A stretch of 40,332 nucleotides of DNA from Mycetocola reblochoni REB411 (GTDB lineage: Bacteria; Actinomycetota; Actinomycetes; Actinomycetales; Microbacteriaceae). The position numbers were made by a program, and so were the translations under genes. Every line of letters starts with the position of its first letter. Position 1 is the first letter of the stretch. Below are positions 25,236 through 33,320 of the stretch, piece by piece. The stretch covers positions 1 through 40,332 of the forward strand of contig NZ_FUKR01000010.1 of NCBI RefSeq assembly GCF_900163835.1, written 5' to 3'. The notes beneath the pieces are model-generated. The model saw only the letters and a program-made list of their open reading frames with translations, made no database searches and was not told the DNA's origin.

Positions 25236-25916
25236 TCAGTCGGCGTCGACCCCGTCCAGACCGCCACCGCCAGCCTCCGCGCGGCGGCGGCGGACCGCCT
25301 TCCAGATCAGCCAGGCAACGCCCGCGACGACCAGGACGATGACGACCTTCTGGAAGACCCCGGCGTAGCGCTCGACCAGGTACCAGTTCTGCCCGAGCAT
25401 GAAGCCCGCACCGACGAAGATGCTGTTCCAGATGAGGCTGCCGAGCGCGGTCAACAGCAGGAACCGCGGGATCGGCATGCGGGTCAGGCCGGCGGGGATG
25501 GAGATGAGACTGCGGAAGATCGGCACCATCCTGCCGAAGAACACCGCCTTCGACCCGTGCCGCTCGAACCACTCCTGCGTCTTGGTGATGTCGGACTCCT
25601 TCACCAGCGGCAGCCGCCGGGCCACCGCCCTCAGCCGATGCTCGCCCAGCAGGACGCCGAGCAGGTAGAGCACGAAGGCTCCGACGACGGACCCCGCCGT
25701 CGTCCAGGCGATCGTCGGCAGCAGCTGGAGGGTGCCCTGGCTGGCGGAGAACCCGGCCAACGGCAGGATCACCTCGCTCGGCAGCGGGGGGAAGAGGTTC
25801 TCGAACGCGACGGCGAGGCCGGCACCGGGCTCACGGAGCTTCTCCATGAGCGACACCGCCCAGCCGGCGATTCCGTCGACGGGGGCGCCCTGCGGCGGGG
25901 CGGCGAGGAAGGTCAT
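25236..25916 (-). CDS. DedA-family membrane protein
   Basis: A 226-residue protein of the DedA/VTT family, now linked to lipid flipping across the membrane. It has several hydrophobic segments and the characteristic stretches ENLFPPLPSEVILPLAG near residue 40 and FFGRMVPIFRSLISIPAG near 128. The C-terminal ~25 residues are basic, then acidic. ATG 25916 is chosen over GTG 25922 because it lies exactly 6 nt after a TAGCCT box on the minus strand (25923-25928), fitting a leaderless start. It is downstream of sbcC on the same strand but likely has its own promoter. Confidence 0.9.
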   Translation of the reverse strand: MTFLAAPPQGAPVDGIAGWAVSLMEKLREPGAGLAVAFENLFPPLPSEVILPLAGFSASQGTLQLLPTIAWTTAGSVVGAFVLYLLGVLLGEHRLRAVARRLPLVKESDITKTQEWFERHGSKAVFFGRMVPIFRSLISIPAGLTRMPIPRFLLLTALGSLIWNSIFVGAGFMLGQNWYLVERYAGVFQKVVIVLVVAGVAWLIWKAVRRRRAEAGGGGLDGVDAD

Positions 25917-25922
25917 AGGCAC

Positions 25923-25928
25923 AGGCTA
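25923..25928 (-). promoter_or_regulatory. -10 box of the leaderless dedA transcript
   Basis: TAGCCT on the minus strand is followed after 6 nt by ATG 25916. This decides the start and implies transcription separate from sbcC. Confidence 0.45.
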
Positions 25929-25960
25929 GGGCAGCGCGTCTGTGAAGAGGCGCAAGCGCG

Positions 25961-28900
25961 CTAGCGGACCGCGACCTCGATGGCACTGTCGCCGCCGGGA
26001 CGGGTCACGACGCGCACCGTGGAGGGAATCTGGTCGATCATCGCCCCCACGTGCGAGATCACCCCGACCGTGCGCCCGCCGGCGCGGAGGCCGTCGAGGG
26101 TGGACATCGCCACGTCGAGCGTCTCCGCGTCGAGCGAGCCGAACCCCTCGTCGATGAACAGGGTGTCGAGGCGGACGCCGCCCGAGCGCTCGGTCACGAC
26201 CTCGGCCAGCCCGAGCGCCAGCGCGAGCGAGGCGAGGAACGACTCGCCCCCGGAGAGCGAGCGGGTGCTCCGGCTCCGGCCGGTGTGGGCGTCCTCGACG
26301 GCGAGGCCGAGGCCCGCCCTCGTGTTGCGGTAGCCGGGCGCATCGTCGTGGACGAGGCGGTAGCGTCCGGAGGTCATCGCCTCGAGCCGCGTGTTGGCCG
26401 CCTCGACGATGAGCTCGAGCTCTCCGGCCAGGACGTAGCTCTCGAGCCGCATCCGTCGCCGGTTGGGGTCCCGTCCCGCGACGGTGTTCGCCAGCTGGGC
26501 GATGACGCGGTGCGTGCGCAGCGCCTCCTCGGCCCTCCTCAGGTGGCGGCGCAGGGCCTCGGCGGCGTCCACGGCCCTCGTCACACCCTCGGAGAGGGCC
26601 CGTCGCGCGTGGTCGGCGAGCGAGAGGCGCTCCGCCGCGGCCGCAGCGGACCGGCGACGACGGTCGAGCTCCTCGTCGTCCGGCGCGCTCGTCTCGCCGA
26701 GCTCGGCGATCCGCCGCTCCAAAACGACGCCCTCCGTGCGCTCCTGCTCGAGACGGCGCTCGGCCTCCGCCAGCGCCCCCGGCGCGAGAAGCGCGGCCGT
26801 CACCGCGGCCGCGTCCGCGAATCCGCTCCCCGCGATCGCCGTCCCCAGGGCCTCCCCGGCCCTTCGACGGCGCTCGACCGCCTCGGCCAGCGCCCGCCGT
26901 GCGGACAGCAGCCGCTGCGTGCCATCGCGCAGTCCGCGCAACGCCTCGGAGAGCGCGGACAGCGACGGCGCCGTGCCGCGCGCCGCATCGCAGCGGGCGA
27001 GCACCTCGGCGAGGCGTTCCGCGGCGGCCGCCGCCTCCGCGGCCGCGCGCTGGACATCGGACCCGGCGGTCCGACGCTCCTGCTCGATACCCTCCGCCCT
27101 GCTGATGGTGCGGTCGCGTTCCCGCTCGGCGTCGGCGGCGTCCGCCGCGAGCGGCGCGATCTCCGCGCGCTCCGCATCGATCTCGGCGCTCAGGGTCGGG
27201 ATCACGTCGCCGTCGGACCCCGGCGCGGGGTCGACCCCCCTGGCCGCCGCGAGGGCGGCGACCAGCTCTGCCTGCCTGGCGGTGCGGGCGGCGAGCGAGG
27301 CCCCGGCCACGCGGGCGCGCTCGCCCGCGGCGGCCCGCTCCGCCTCCGCACGCTCGAGCTCCTCTCGGGCCCGCTCGAGCGCGTCGTCGGACACCCGCGC
27401 GGCCGGTTCCGCCGGCGAGGGGTGGTCCGGCGACCCGCACACGGGGCACGACTCACCGGGGCGGAGCTCCCCGGCGAGGACACCCGCCTGCTCCTGCACC
27501 CGCGCCCGGAAGAGCGCCAGCTGCGCGGCGGAGGCCGAGGTCGACGCCCGGAGGGCGTCGTGCTCCCGCCGGACGGCGGTCGCGAGCTCTTCCTCGGCGT
27601 CGGCGCGATCGACGGCGGCCTGACGCACGGCGCCCAGCTGACGCGTCCAGTCGTCGAGAACCCTCAACCGCTCGGCCGCCAGGGCAGCGGCAGAGAGCCG
27701 ACGCTCCGCCGCTGCCCTGGCCGCGGGCAGCTCGGCCGCCTCGGCGTCCAGCAGCGCACGGCGCGCCTCGGACCTCTCCTGTTCGCGGCGCGCCGCCTCC
27801 GCGCTCGCGCGGAGCTCCGGCAGTCGCCTCTCGTCCTCGCGAGCCGCGTCGACCGTCCCCCTCCGCTCGCTCACCGCGTCGAGGAGCAGGTGCGCCTCCG
27901 CCTCGTCAGCAGGGACGGGCGGTTCCTCGCCGAGGGCATCACCGTCGACGCTCCACGCCGACAACGCCTCGGAGAGGGCAACCCCCGCTACGGCGACCGC
28001 CCGCTCGGCCTCCGCGGCCTGCTCGACCCTGGCGCGAAGCGACTCCGCCGACCGGGCACGCGCGACCAGTTCCCCGCGCGCCGCGCGGTCCTCCGTGCCG
28101 GCGAGAAAGTGCTGCATCTGCGCCTGCAGCTGCCGTGACTCCTCCGCCCGCGACCGCTGCTCCTCCGCGGCGGTCAGCTCATCCGCGCGTGCCGCCGCGT
28201 CCTCGGCGCACCGTTCGCGAGAGGCGGCCGCGACGTCGCGACGCTCGACGAGGACGGCGACGACGGCCGAGACCCAGTCGGTGACGGCGTCGACGGGCAG
28301 CTCGTGCTCGGCGACGGCCGGCGGTGGTCCGACGGGCGGCTCGGCCGGTTCGGTCCGTCCGTCGGCCCCGGCGCCCTCATCCGGGCCGTGCTCCTCGCCC
28401 ATCACGGCGGAGGCGAGCTGATGCAGCCGCGCCAGCTCCCGCTCGAGCTCGGCCAGCTCGGCCGCGCCCCTGCCCTCCCCGTCGCGCCGACGCTGCTCGA
28501 GCATCCGCTCGACCCTGTCGAAGCGCTCGCTGTCGAACAGGCTGCGCAGCACCGTCTGGCGCTCGTCGCTTCCGGCGCGGAGGAACTCCTGGAACCTGTT
28601 CTGCGCCAGCAGGACGACCTGAAGGAACTGCTCGCGGTTGAGCCCGAGCAGGCGGGTGATCTCCGCCCCGACCTCGCGGAGCTGGCTCGCCTCGACGCGC
28701 CACTCGCCGTCCACCAGCCGCAGCAGCCGCGCGGTGGACTTCTGTTCGGTCGTCCCCGTCCCGGAGCGCTTGGGCCTGTCCCACGACGGCGTGCGCGTCA
28801 CCTCGTACAGCTCGCCCGCCGTGGAGAACCGGACCGTGACCTCGCTCGGGTCCTCCGCGGAGGCGAAGTCGCTGCGCAGGCGCGACTCCGCCTTCTCGTA

Positions 28901-29071
28901 TCGCGGCACGCTGCCGTAGAGCGCGAAACAGATCGCGTCGAGGATCGACGACTTCCCGGCCCCCGTCCGCCCGGTGATGAGGAACAGCCCGTCCGGCATG
29001 GCCTCGAGATCGAGGCGCTGCCGTCGCACGAAGGGTCCGAAGCCGGCGATCTCGACCGAGAGGATCCTCAC
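25961..29071 (-). CDS. sbcC: Exonuclease subunit SbcC (Rad50-like ATPase)
   Basis: A 1036-residue SMC-type ATPase of the SbcCD double-strand-break and hairpin nuclease. Walker A GRTGAGKSS is at 34-42. Long coiled coils with abundant Ala/Glu/Arg run from about 180 to 880 around a zinc hook CPVCGSP near residue 540. The C-terminal head carries SLSGGESFLASLALAL and Walker B LFIDEGFGSLD. GTG 29071 overlaps the sbcD stop by 4 nt, so the two are co-translated. The length is usual for the family. It should process DNA ends, palindromes and stalled forks. Confidence 0.95.
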   Translation of the reverse strand: MRILSVEIAGFGPFVRRQRLDLEAMPDGLFLITGRTGAGKSSILDAICFALYGSVPRYEKAESRLRSDFASAEDPSEVTVRFSTAGELYEVTRTPSWDRPKRSGTGTTEQKSTARLLRLVDGEWRVEASQLREVGAEITRLLGLNREQFLQVVLLAQNRFQEFLRAGSDERQTVLRSLFDSERFDRVERMLEQRRRDGEGRGAAELAELERELARLHQLASAVMGEEHGPDEGAGADGRTEPAEPPVGPPPAVAEHELPVDAVTDWVSAVVAVLVERRDVAAASRERCAEDAAARADELTAAEEQRSRAEESRQLQAQMQHFLAGTEDRAARGELVARARSAESLRARVEQAAEAERAVAVAGVALSEALSAWSVDGDALGEEPPVPADEAEAHLLLDAVSERRGTVDAAREDERRLPELRASAEAARREQERSEARRALLDAEAAELPAARAAAERRLSAAALAAERLRVLDDWTRQLGAVRQAAVDRADAEEELATAVRREHDALRASTSASAAQLALFRARVQEQAGVLAGELRPGESCPVCGSPDHPSPAEPAARVSDDALERAREELERAEAERAAAGERARVAGASLAARTARQAELVAALAAARGVDPAPGSDGDVIPTLSAEIDAERAEIAPLAADAADAERERDRTISRAEGIEQERRTAGSDVQRAAAEAAAAAERLAEVLARCDAARGTAPSLSALSEALRGLRDGTQRLLSARRALAEAVERRRRAGEALGTAIAGSGFADAAAVTAALLAPGALAEAERRLEQERTEGVVLERRIAELGETSAPDDEELDRRRRSAAAAAERLSLADHARRALSEGVTRAVDAAEALRRHLRRAEEALRTHRVIAQLANTVAGRDPNRRRMRLESYVLAGELELIVEAANTRLEAMTSGRYRLVHDDAPGYRNTRAGLGLAVEDAHTGRSRSTRSLSGGESFLASLALALGLAEVVTERSGGVRLDTLFIDEGFGSLDAETLDVAMSTLDGLRAGGRTVGVISHVGAMIDQIPSTVRVVTRPGGDSAIEVAVR

Positions 29072-30234
29072 GAGCGCTCCCCCGCGTCCAGCTCGGCGAG
29101 GACCCCGTCGATCAGGGCCCGTTCGGCGTCGTCGGGCCCCGCGCCGTCGCGCACGTGACCGAGGAACGCCGCGATCCGTTCCCTGTCGCTCAGCGTCGCG
29201 GTCGCCGTGGCGTACCGCGACTCGCGCGGGAGCACGGCGGGTGGGCGATGCTCGAGGACGAGCGCGTGCGGGTACCGAGCCTGCACGCGACGCATCGCGT
29301 CCATCGGCCTGACCGCGTCCGTGAGGATCACCCGCAGCCAGTCGTCGTCGCGCTCCCCCTCGCCGGCGGGCCGGGCGAGGACATCCTCGAGCGTTCCCGT
29401 CACGGTGCGGGCGGGGCGCGGCACCGGAAGCGGCCGCCACGCGACCGCGTCGAGGCCGTCTGGCCCCAGATCGACGAGCCACGAGCCCCGCGCATTGCCC
29501 GCCTCGGTAAAGCTGTAGTGCACCGGCGCGCCGCTGTACCTGACGCCCTCGGCGAGCACCGACGGCGAGTGCAGATGCCCGAGGGCGACGTAGTCGACAC
29601 CGGTGAAGACGTCGAGGGGCACCAGGTCGACGCCGCCCGCGGTGATGTCGCGCTCGGAGTCGCCTCCCGTCACCCCGGCGACGAAGCTGTGCGCGAGCAC
29701 CACCGAGCGCGGCGGCCGTGCCCCCTCCCCCGTGCGGTCGTCGATGTCGGCCCTGATCCGGTCCATCGCCCAGCGCATCGCCGTCGCCTGACCGGTCACG
29801 CCGGCGGAGGGGTCGTCCCTGCGGAGCAGGGCCGGCTCGAGGAACGGAACCCCGTAGATCAGGACCGGCCCGTCGGCGTCCGCGAGCTCGACCGGGACGT
29901 CGAGCCGCTCCGCATCGCCGAGCACGTGCACGCCCGCAGCCGAGGCGAACCCGGACTGGAACCCGAGGCGGGCAGCCGAGTCGTGGTTGCCGGGGATGAG
30001 GACGACCGCCACGCCCGTGGCACGCACCGCGCGGAGCAGCCGGTCCAGCTGGCGGTACGCCGCGGCCGACGGCGCCGCGTGGTCGAACACGTCGCCGGCG
30101 ACCAGGAGCACGTCGACCGCGTCCGCGGCGAGCTGCTCGACGAGCGCCCCCAGCACCTCGTCCAGCTGGGACTCGAGCACGGCACCGTGCAGCCGACGGC
30201 CGATGTGCCAGTCGGAGCTGTGCATCAGGCGCAT
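29068..30234 (-). CDS. sbcD: Exonuclease subunit SbcD (Mre11-like nuclease)
   Basis: A 388-residue metallophosphoesterase nuclease. The five phosphoesterase motifs are visible: HSSDWHIG with Asp8 and His10, VLLVAGDVFDH, LIPGNHDS, LAHSFVAG and ALGHLHSP. The C-terminal part is the capping and SbcC-contact region. The start is ATG 30234, 6 nt after a TACGAT box, hence probably leaderless; the frame is open further to 31104, but that part is antisense to the CPBP gene. It is the first gene of the sbcDC operon. Confidence 0.95.
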   Translation of the reverse strand: MRLMHSSDWHIGRRLHGAVLESQLDEVLGALVEQLAADAVDVLLVAGDVFDHAAPSAAAYRQLDRLLRAVRATGVAVVLIPGNHDSAARLGFQSGFASAAGVHVLGDAERLDVPVELADADGPVLIYGVPFLEPALLRRDDPSAGVTGQATAMRWAMDRIRADIDDRTGEGARPPRSVVLAHSFVAGVTGGDSERDITAGGVDLVPLDVFTGVDYVALGHLHSPSVLAEGVRYSGAPVHYSFTEAGNARGSWLVDLGPDGLDAVAWRPLPVPRPARTVTGTLEDVLARPAGEGERDDDWLRVILTDAVRPMDAMRRVQARYPHALVLEHRPPAVLPRESRYATATATLSDRERIAAFLGHVRDGAGPDDAERALIDGVLAELDAGERS

Positions 30235-30240
30235 GGGCCA

Positions 30241-30246
30241 ATCGTA
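30241..30246 (-). promoter_or_regulatory. -10 box of the leaderless sbcD transcript
   Basis: TACGAT on the minus strand ends 6 nt before ATG 30234. It shares an 84-bp gap with the divergent CPBP gene. Confidence 0.5.
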
Positions 30247-30305
30247 CCGAGGGCGACCGACAGCGCCGAGCCGCTCGGCCGCTCGCATCGGCGCAGCCGA
30301 GCCCG

Positions 30306-30311
30306 TAGCGT
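30306..30311 (+). promoter_or_regulatory. -10 box of the leaderless CPBP-gene transcript
   Basis: TAGCGT is followed after 7 nt by ATG 30319, with no ribosome site between. Confidence 0.45.
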
Positions 30312-30318
30312 ATGGGCC

Positions 30319-31311
30319 ATGACCGCGACGAACGACCCCCGACCCGACGACCGCGCCGCGGAGGTCCCCCTGCCGCCGGACCGCCCGGTGCCCACCGCCG
30401 CCGCACTCGAGCCGCGCCGCTACCACCACGCGCTCCGACCCGTCGTCGGCTGGTGGAGGGGCGTGCTCGGCATCCTCACGGTGGTGCTCACCGTCCTCAT
30501 CCTCGGCGTCGTGTTCAGCATCCCCGCGATGCTCATCGACATCGCCGTCGGCTGGACCACCGTCGACGACCTCGCCAGCGGAACACTCGTGTTCACCCCG
30601 ACGCTCATGCTGGCCAACAACCTCTCGCTCGCCGCGCTCATCCCCGTCTCCATGCTCATGCAATGGGCGCTGTACGGCGTCCGCCCGCGCTGGCTCAGCT
30701 CCGTCGAGGGCGGGTTCCGGTGGCGCTGGTTCTGGCGACTCGCGCTCATCATCGCGCCGGTGATGGCGATCTACGTGGCGATCAGCGTGCTCACCTCCCC
30801 CCTCGACGACGTCACGCTCGACGCGTTCACCATCGGCATGCTTCTCGTCGTCGTCCTGACCACCCCGCTGCAGTCGGCCGGCGAGGAGTACGGCGCCCGC
30901 GGGCTCGTCCAGCGCTCGGTGAGCGGCTGGTTCGCCTCCGCCCGCATCGCCTTCGTCGTCTCGAGCCTGGTGTCCGCCGCGCTGTTCATGGTCGCCCACG
31001 GCGCGACCGATATGTGGCTGAACGCCTACTACCTGTGCTTCGCCTTCGCCATGGGCTGGGCGGCCTGGGCCAGCGGCGGCCTGGAGGCCCCGGTGCTCAT
31101 CCACATCTGCAACAACCTCTTCCTCCTGATCCCCACCGCTCTCATGGGGCAGACCGACGGGGTCTTCGACCGGGGTGCGGGCGTTGGAGGGGTCGAGATG
31201 CTGATCCCGATGGCGGTCATGATCCTCGTCGCCGGGATCGCCGTCTGGCTGGCACGTCGCCGTCGGCCCGCCGTCGTCGGCGTCGCGCCGACGCGCTACC
31301 GGACCCGCTGA
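30319..31311 (+). CDS. CPBP-family intramembrane metalloprotease
   Basis: A 330-residue membrane protein of the CPBP (Abi, CAAX-protease-related) family. The N-terminal ~45 residues are cytosolic and polar, followed by about eight hydrophobic segments. The active-site motif EEYGAR is near residue 190. VAHGATD near 225 supplies a candidate metal-ligand His. A third conserved block is IHICNNLF near 262. The substrate is unknown; some relatives process peptides or give self-immunity to bacteriocins, but no bacteriocin gene is adjacent. ATG 30319 fits a leaderless transcript. Its stop lies inside a hairpin shared with the convergent gene. Confidence 0.88.
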   Translation: MTATNDPRPDDRAAEVPLPPDRPVPTAAALEPRRYHHALRPVVGWWRGVLGILTVVLTVLILGVVFSIPAMLIDIAVGWTTVDDLASGTLVFTPTLMLANNLSLAALIPVSMLMQWALYGVRPRWLSSVEGGFRWRWFWRLALIIAPVMAIYVAISVLTSPLDDVTLDAFTIGMLLVVVLTTPLQSAGEEYGARGLVQRSVSGWFASARIAFVVSSLVSAALFMVAHGATDMWLNAYYLCFAFAMGWAAWASGGLEAPVLIHICNNLFLLIPTALMGQTDGVFDRGAGVGGVEMLIPMAVMILVAGIAVWLARRRRPAVVGVAPTRYRTR

Positions 31312-31335
31312 CGGCCGCGGAGCCTCCGCCGTCAG
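31308..31335. terminator. Bidirectional hairpin containing both stop codons
   Basis: CTGACGG (31308-31314) pairs with CCGTCAG (31329-31335), and an inner CGGAG/CTCCG adds pairs with a small bulge. The CPBP stop (31309-31311) and the stop of the convergent hypothetical gene (31332-31334) both lie within the arms. Confidence 0.6.
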
Positions 31336-31964
31336 TCCCCTCCCTGCGGCCGGGACTGGCGGCGGCGCCGTTGGGCCGCCCTCACCTTGCTGAGCGCCGC
31401 GAGGTCCTGGGCGATCACCCGAGCGACCTCGTCATCGTCCCTGGTCCTGACCGCACCGGGCGTGTTGTCGGGCAGGCGCGCCTCGATCGTGGCGCCCACC
31501 TCCTCCCAGGCCTCCGTCTTGGCCTGATCGACCATCCCTGACAGGAAGTCCTCGTCCTCGGACAGCGCGGTCAGCCGCTCGGCAAGGGAGTCGTACACCG
31601 CACGCCGCGTGCTCAGCGCGATGGAGTCGCGCATCTGGTAGTCGTGCTGGTGACGGGGCCGACCGTGCTGGCCGGTCGCGGTGACCCGCGCCGACTCGAT
31701 GCGCGCCGACGAGTCCCTGTTCTCCGCGGCCAGGAGCCGCAGCTCCGCCACGGCGGTCTCGATCGCCGTCCGGCGGTCGAAGTCGGCACGATCCTCGAGG
31801 GCGGACACGATGATCTGGTTCTTGACGGCCATCCGGACGGCGTAGCCGGCGATCATGACGCCCTCGGCGACGAGCTCGTCCTCGCTCGCCGGCCGAACCG
31901 GCTCGGGCGCGACGAACGTCCCCACACCGTACTCGCGCTTGCGTCGCCGCCGAAAGAGGGCCAC
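31332..31964 (-). CDS. Conserved hypothetical protein, soluble and helical
   Basis: A 210-residue protein I do not recognise. It starts with a basic patch FRRRRKRE and then YGVGTFVAPEPVRPASE. The rest is rich in Ala, Glu, Asp and Arg, with predicted long helices, no membrane segment, no Cys and no known motif. Codon use looks normal, and the open frame with good third-position GC supports a real gene. GTG 31964 is preferred over GTG 31979 because GGAGG lies 8 nt before it. It has no operon partner; the next gene starts in the opposite direction about 85 bp away. Confidence 0.65.
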   Translation of the reverse strand: MALFRRRRKREYGVGTFVAPEPVRPASEDELVAEGVMIAGYAVRMAVKNQIIVSALEDRADFDRRTAIETAVAELRLLAAENRDSSARIESARVTATGQHGRPRHQHDYQMRDSIALSTRRAVYDSLAERLTALSEDEDFLSGMVDQAKTEAWEEVGATIEARLPDNTPGAVRTRDDDEVARVIAQDLAALSKVRAAQRRRRQSRPQGGD

Positions 31965-32035
31965 CGTCGTCTCCTCCACCCATCGCGGTCGTCCCTGCGC
32001 GACCGAGCCGCTCCAGTCTACGGCGTCGACGCGGC

Positions 32036-32041
32036 TAGAAT
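32036..32041 (+). promoter_or_regulatory. -10 box upstream of the uORF/DUF6412/yidC unit
   Basis: TAGAAT is the best -10 match in the window. It is followed after 7 nt by GTG 32049, the start of a 23-codon open frame. Confidence 0.55.
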
Positions 32042-32048
32042 CAGGGTC

Positions 32049-32120
32049 GTGCTCGACTCCAGCCAGACCGCCACGCGGCCAGACGTCGCGCCCGGTGCTG
32101 CGGCGGCGGGTGCGGCATGA
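32049..32120 (+). CDS. Small leaderless open frame (23 aa) overlapping DUF6412
   Basis: GTG 32049 opens a 23-codon frame whose TGA overlaps the next gene's ATG by 4 nt (ATGA, 32117-32120). The GTG lies 7 nt after the -10 box TAGAAT, which suggests that this short peptide is translated leaderless and that the following gene starts by termination-reinitiation. The peptide, ending in an Ala/Gly run, shows no motif. It could be a regulatory leader peptide or simply a translation primer. Confidence 0.45.
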   Translation: MLDSSQTATRPDVAPGAAAAGAA

Positions 32121-32410
32121 TCGCCGTCCTCGCGCTGGCTCGGCTGCTCGCCGGGATCGTCCAGGCCCCGCAGACCGCCGAGCTCTGGGCCGTGATCGCC
32201 GCCCTCGGCGCGATCGGGATCGCCGGTGGTCTCCTCCTCGGCCGTGCGGTCAGCAACGGGATCCGGCTGCCCTCCGGCGTCGACGCACCCCCGCGCCGAT
32301 GCGACCCGGTGCGAAGCAGCGCGCCGCTGCGGCCGCAGATCGCTCCCGACGCCGCGGGGCGCCCGCGTCCGAGGGCCCCGGGGACGCCGACGACCCCAGC
32401 CATCGCCTGA
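32117..32410 (+). CDS. Small membrane protein, DUF6412-like
   Basis: A 97-residue protein. Two hydrophobic segments lie at about residues 2-16 and 23-45; the C-terminal half is Pro/Arg/Ala-rich and probably disordered in the cytoplasm. It fits the DUF6412 proteins found just upstream of a second YidC in related actinobacteria. Function unknown; proximity suggests assistance with YidC-dependent membrane insertion. It has no Shine-Dalgarno of its own and overlaps the preceding small frame by 4 nt. Confidence 0.7.
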   Translation: MIAVLALARLLAGIVQAPQTAELWAVIAALGAIGIAGGLLLGRAVSNGIRLPSGVDAPPRRCDPVRSSAPLRPQIAPDAAGRPRPRAPGTPTTPAIA

Positions 32411-32468
32411 CCCGTTCCGGTCCCGGCGATGGCCTCCCCTCGTCGACGACCACATAGAACGGACACCC

Positions 32469-33311
32469 ATGAACATCTACGAGTTCGGCCCGCTGGCCGC
32501 ACTGATCGACCTCGCCCACACCGTCATCACCGGCATCGCCGAGCTGCTGGAGCCGCTGGCCGGCTCGGCCTCCGCGGCGCTCGCCGTCGTTCTGCTCACC
32601 CTCATCGTCCGGACGCTGCTCATCCCGGTCGGGGGGGCCCAGGCGAAGGCCGCCGCCGCCAGGTCCCGCCTCGCCCCGCGGCTGGCCGAGCTCAACGCGG
32701 CGCACAAAGACAACAGGGAACTCCTGGCCCGCAAGACGATGGAGCTCTACCAGAGCGAGAACACCTCGCCGACCGCGGGCTGCCTGCCCGTGCTCATCCA
32801 GATGCCCGTGCTCGCCGCCGTGTACGGCCTGTTCATCCTGCCGACGGTGGGGGGCCACCCCAACGACCTGCTCGGCCAGACGCTCCTCGGAATCCCACTC
32901 GGGTCCTCGCTCGTGGGCGGGATCGCCGACGGCACCCTCTCGGCCGGCCGCATCGTCGTCTTCGCCGCGATCATCGTCCTCATCGCCGTCGTCGCCCAGA
33001 CGTCCAGGCGGCTGCTGCCGATCACGGCCCCCGCCCAGCCCGCCGCCCAGCCCGCGCCCGGGATGCCCGCCATGCCGGACATGAGCGGGGTGTTCAGAGC
33101 GATGAGCTTCCTGCCCTTCCTCACCGCGGTCATCGCCGCGTTCATCCCGCTGGCCGCGGGCATCTACCTGCTCACGACCACGAGCTGGACGCTCGTCGAA
33201 CGCCTCGTCCTCCGGCGCGTCTACCCCCCGCTCGCGCCGGAGCCGCCGGCCGAGGACCCCTCCGACGACGGCGACGCCGGCCCGACGCCTCCCCGGCGGG
33301 CCGCCGACTAG
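32469..33311 (+). CDS. yidC: Membrane protein insertase YidC/Oxa1/Alb3
   Basis: A 280-residue insertase with about five membrane segments. The conserved Arg of the hydrophilic groove is Arg48 (TLIVRTLLIP). It is followed by a cytosolic helical hairpin (AAAARSRLAPRLAELNAAH) and the motif AGCLPVLIQMPVLAAVYGLF near residues 98-118. It places membrane proteins into the bilayer with or without the Sec channel. It is not in the usual rpmH-rnpA context, so it is probably a second YidC copy. The last ~30 residues are acidic and Pro-rich. ATG 32469 lies 58 bp after the DUF6412 gene. Confidence 0.92.
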   Translation: MNIYEFGPLAALIDLAHTVITGIAELLEPLAGSASAALAVVLLTLIVRTLLIPVGGAQAKAAAARSRLAPRLAELNAAHKDNRELLARKTMELYQSENTSPTAGCLPVLIQMPVLAAVYGLFILPTVGGHPNDLLGQTLLGIPLGSSLVGGIADGTLSAGRIVVFAAIIVLIAVVAQTSRRLLPITAPAQPAAQPAPGMPAMPDMSGVFRAMSFLPFLTAVIAAFIPLAAGIYLLTTTSWTLVERLVLRRVYPPLAPEPPAEDPSDDGDAGPTPPRRAAD

Positions 33312-33314
33312 GCT
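33309..33314 (+). promoter_or_regulatory. -10 box of the leaderless mshA transcript
   Basis: TAGGCT starts exactly on the yidC stop codon TAG (33309-33311) and is followed after 6 nt by GTG 33321. The mshA-mshB pair could thus be transcribed separately from yidC. Confidence 0.5.
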
Positions 33315-33320
33315 TTCAGG

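Noticed and set aside
26051-28138. 695-codon open frame on the plus strand
   Set aside because: It is antisense to the SbcC coiled coil; its composition is typical of a GC-driven shadow frame.
29155-30318. Upstream extension of the CPBP protease frame
   Set aside because: It is antisense to sbcD; the protease begins properly at ATG 30319 after its -10 box.
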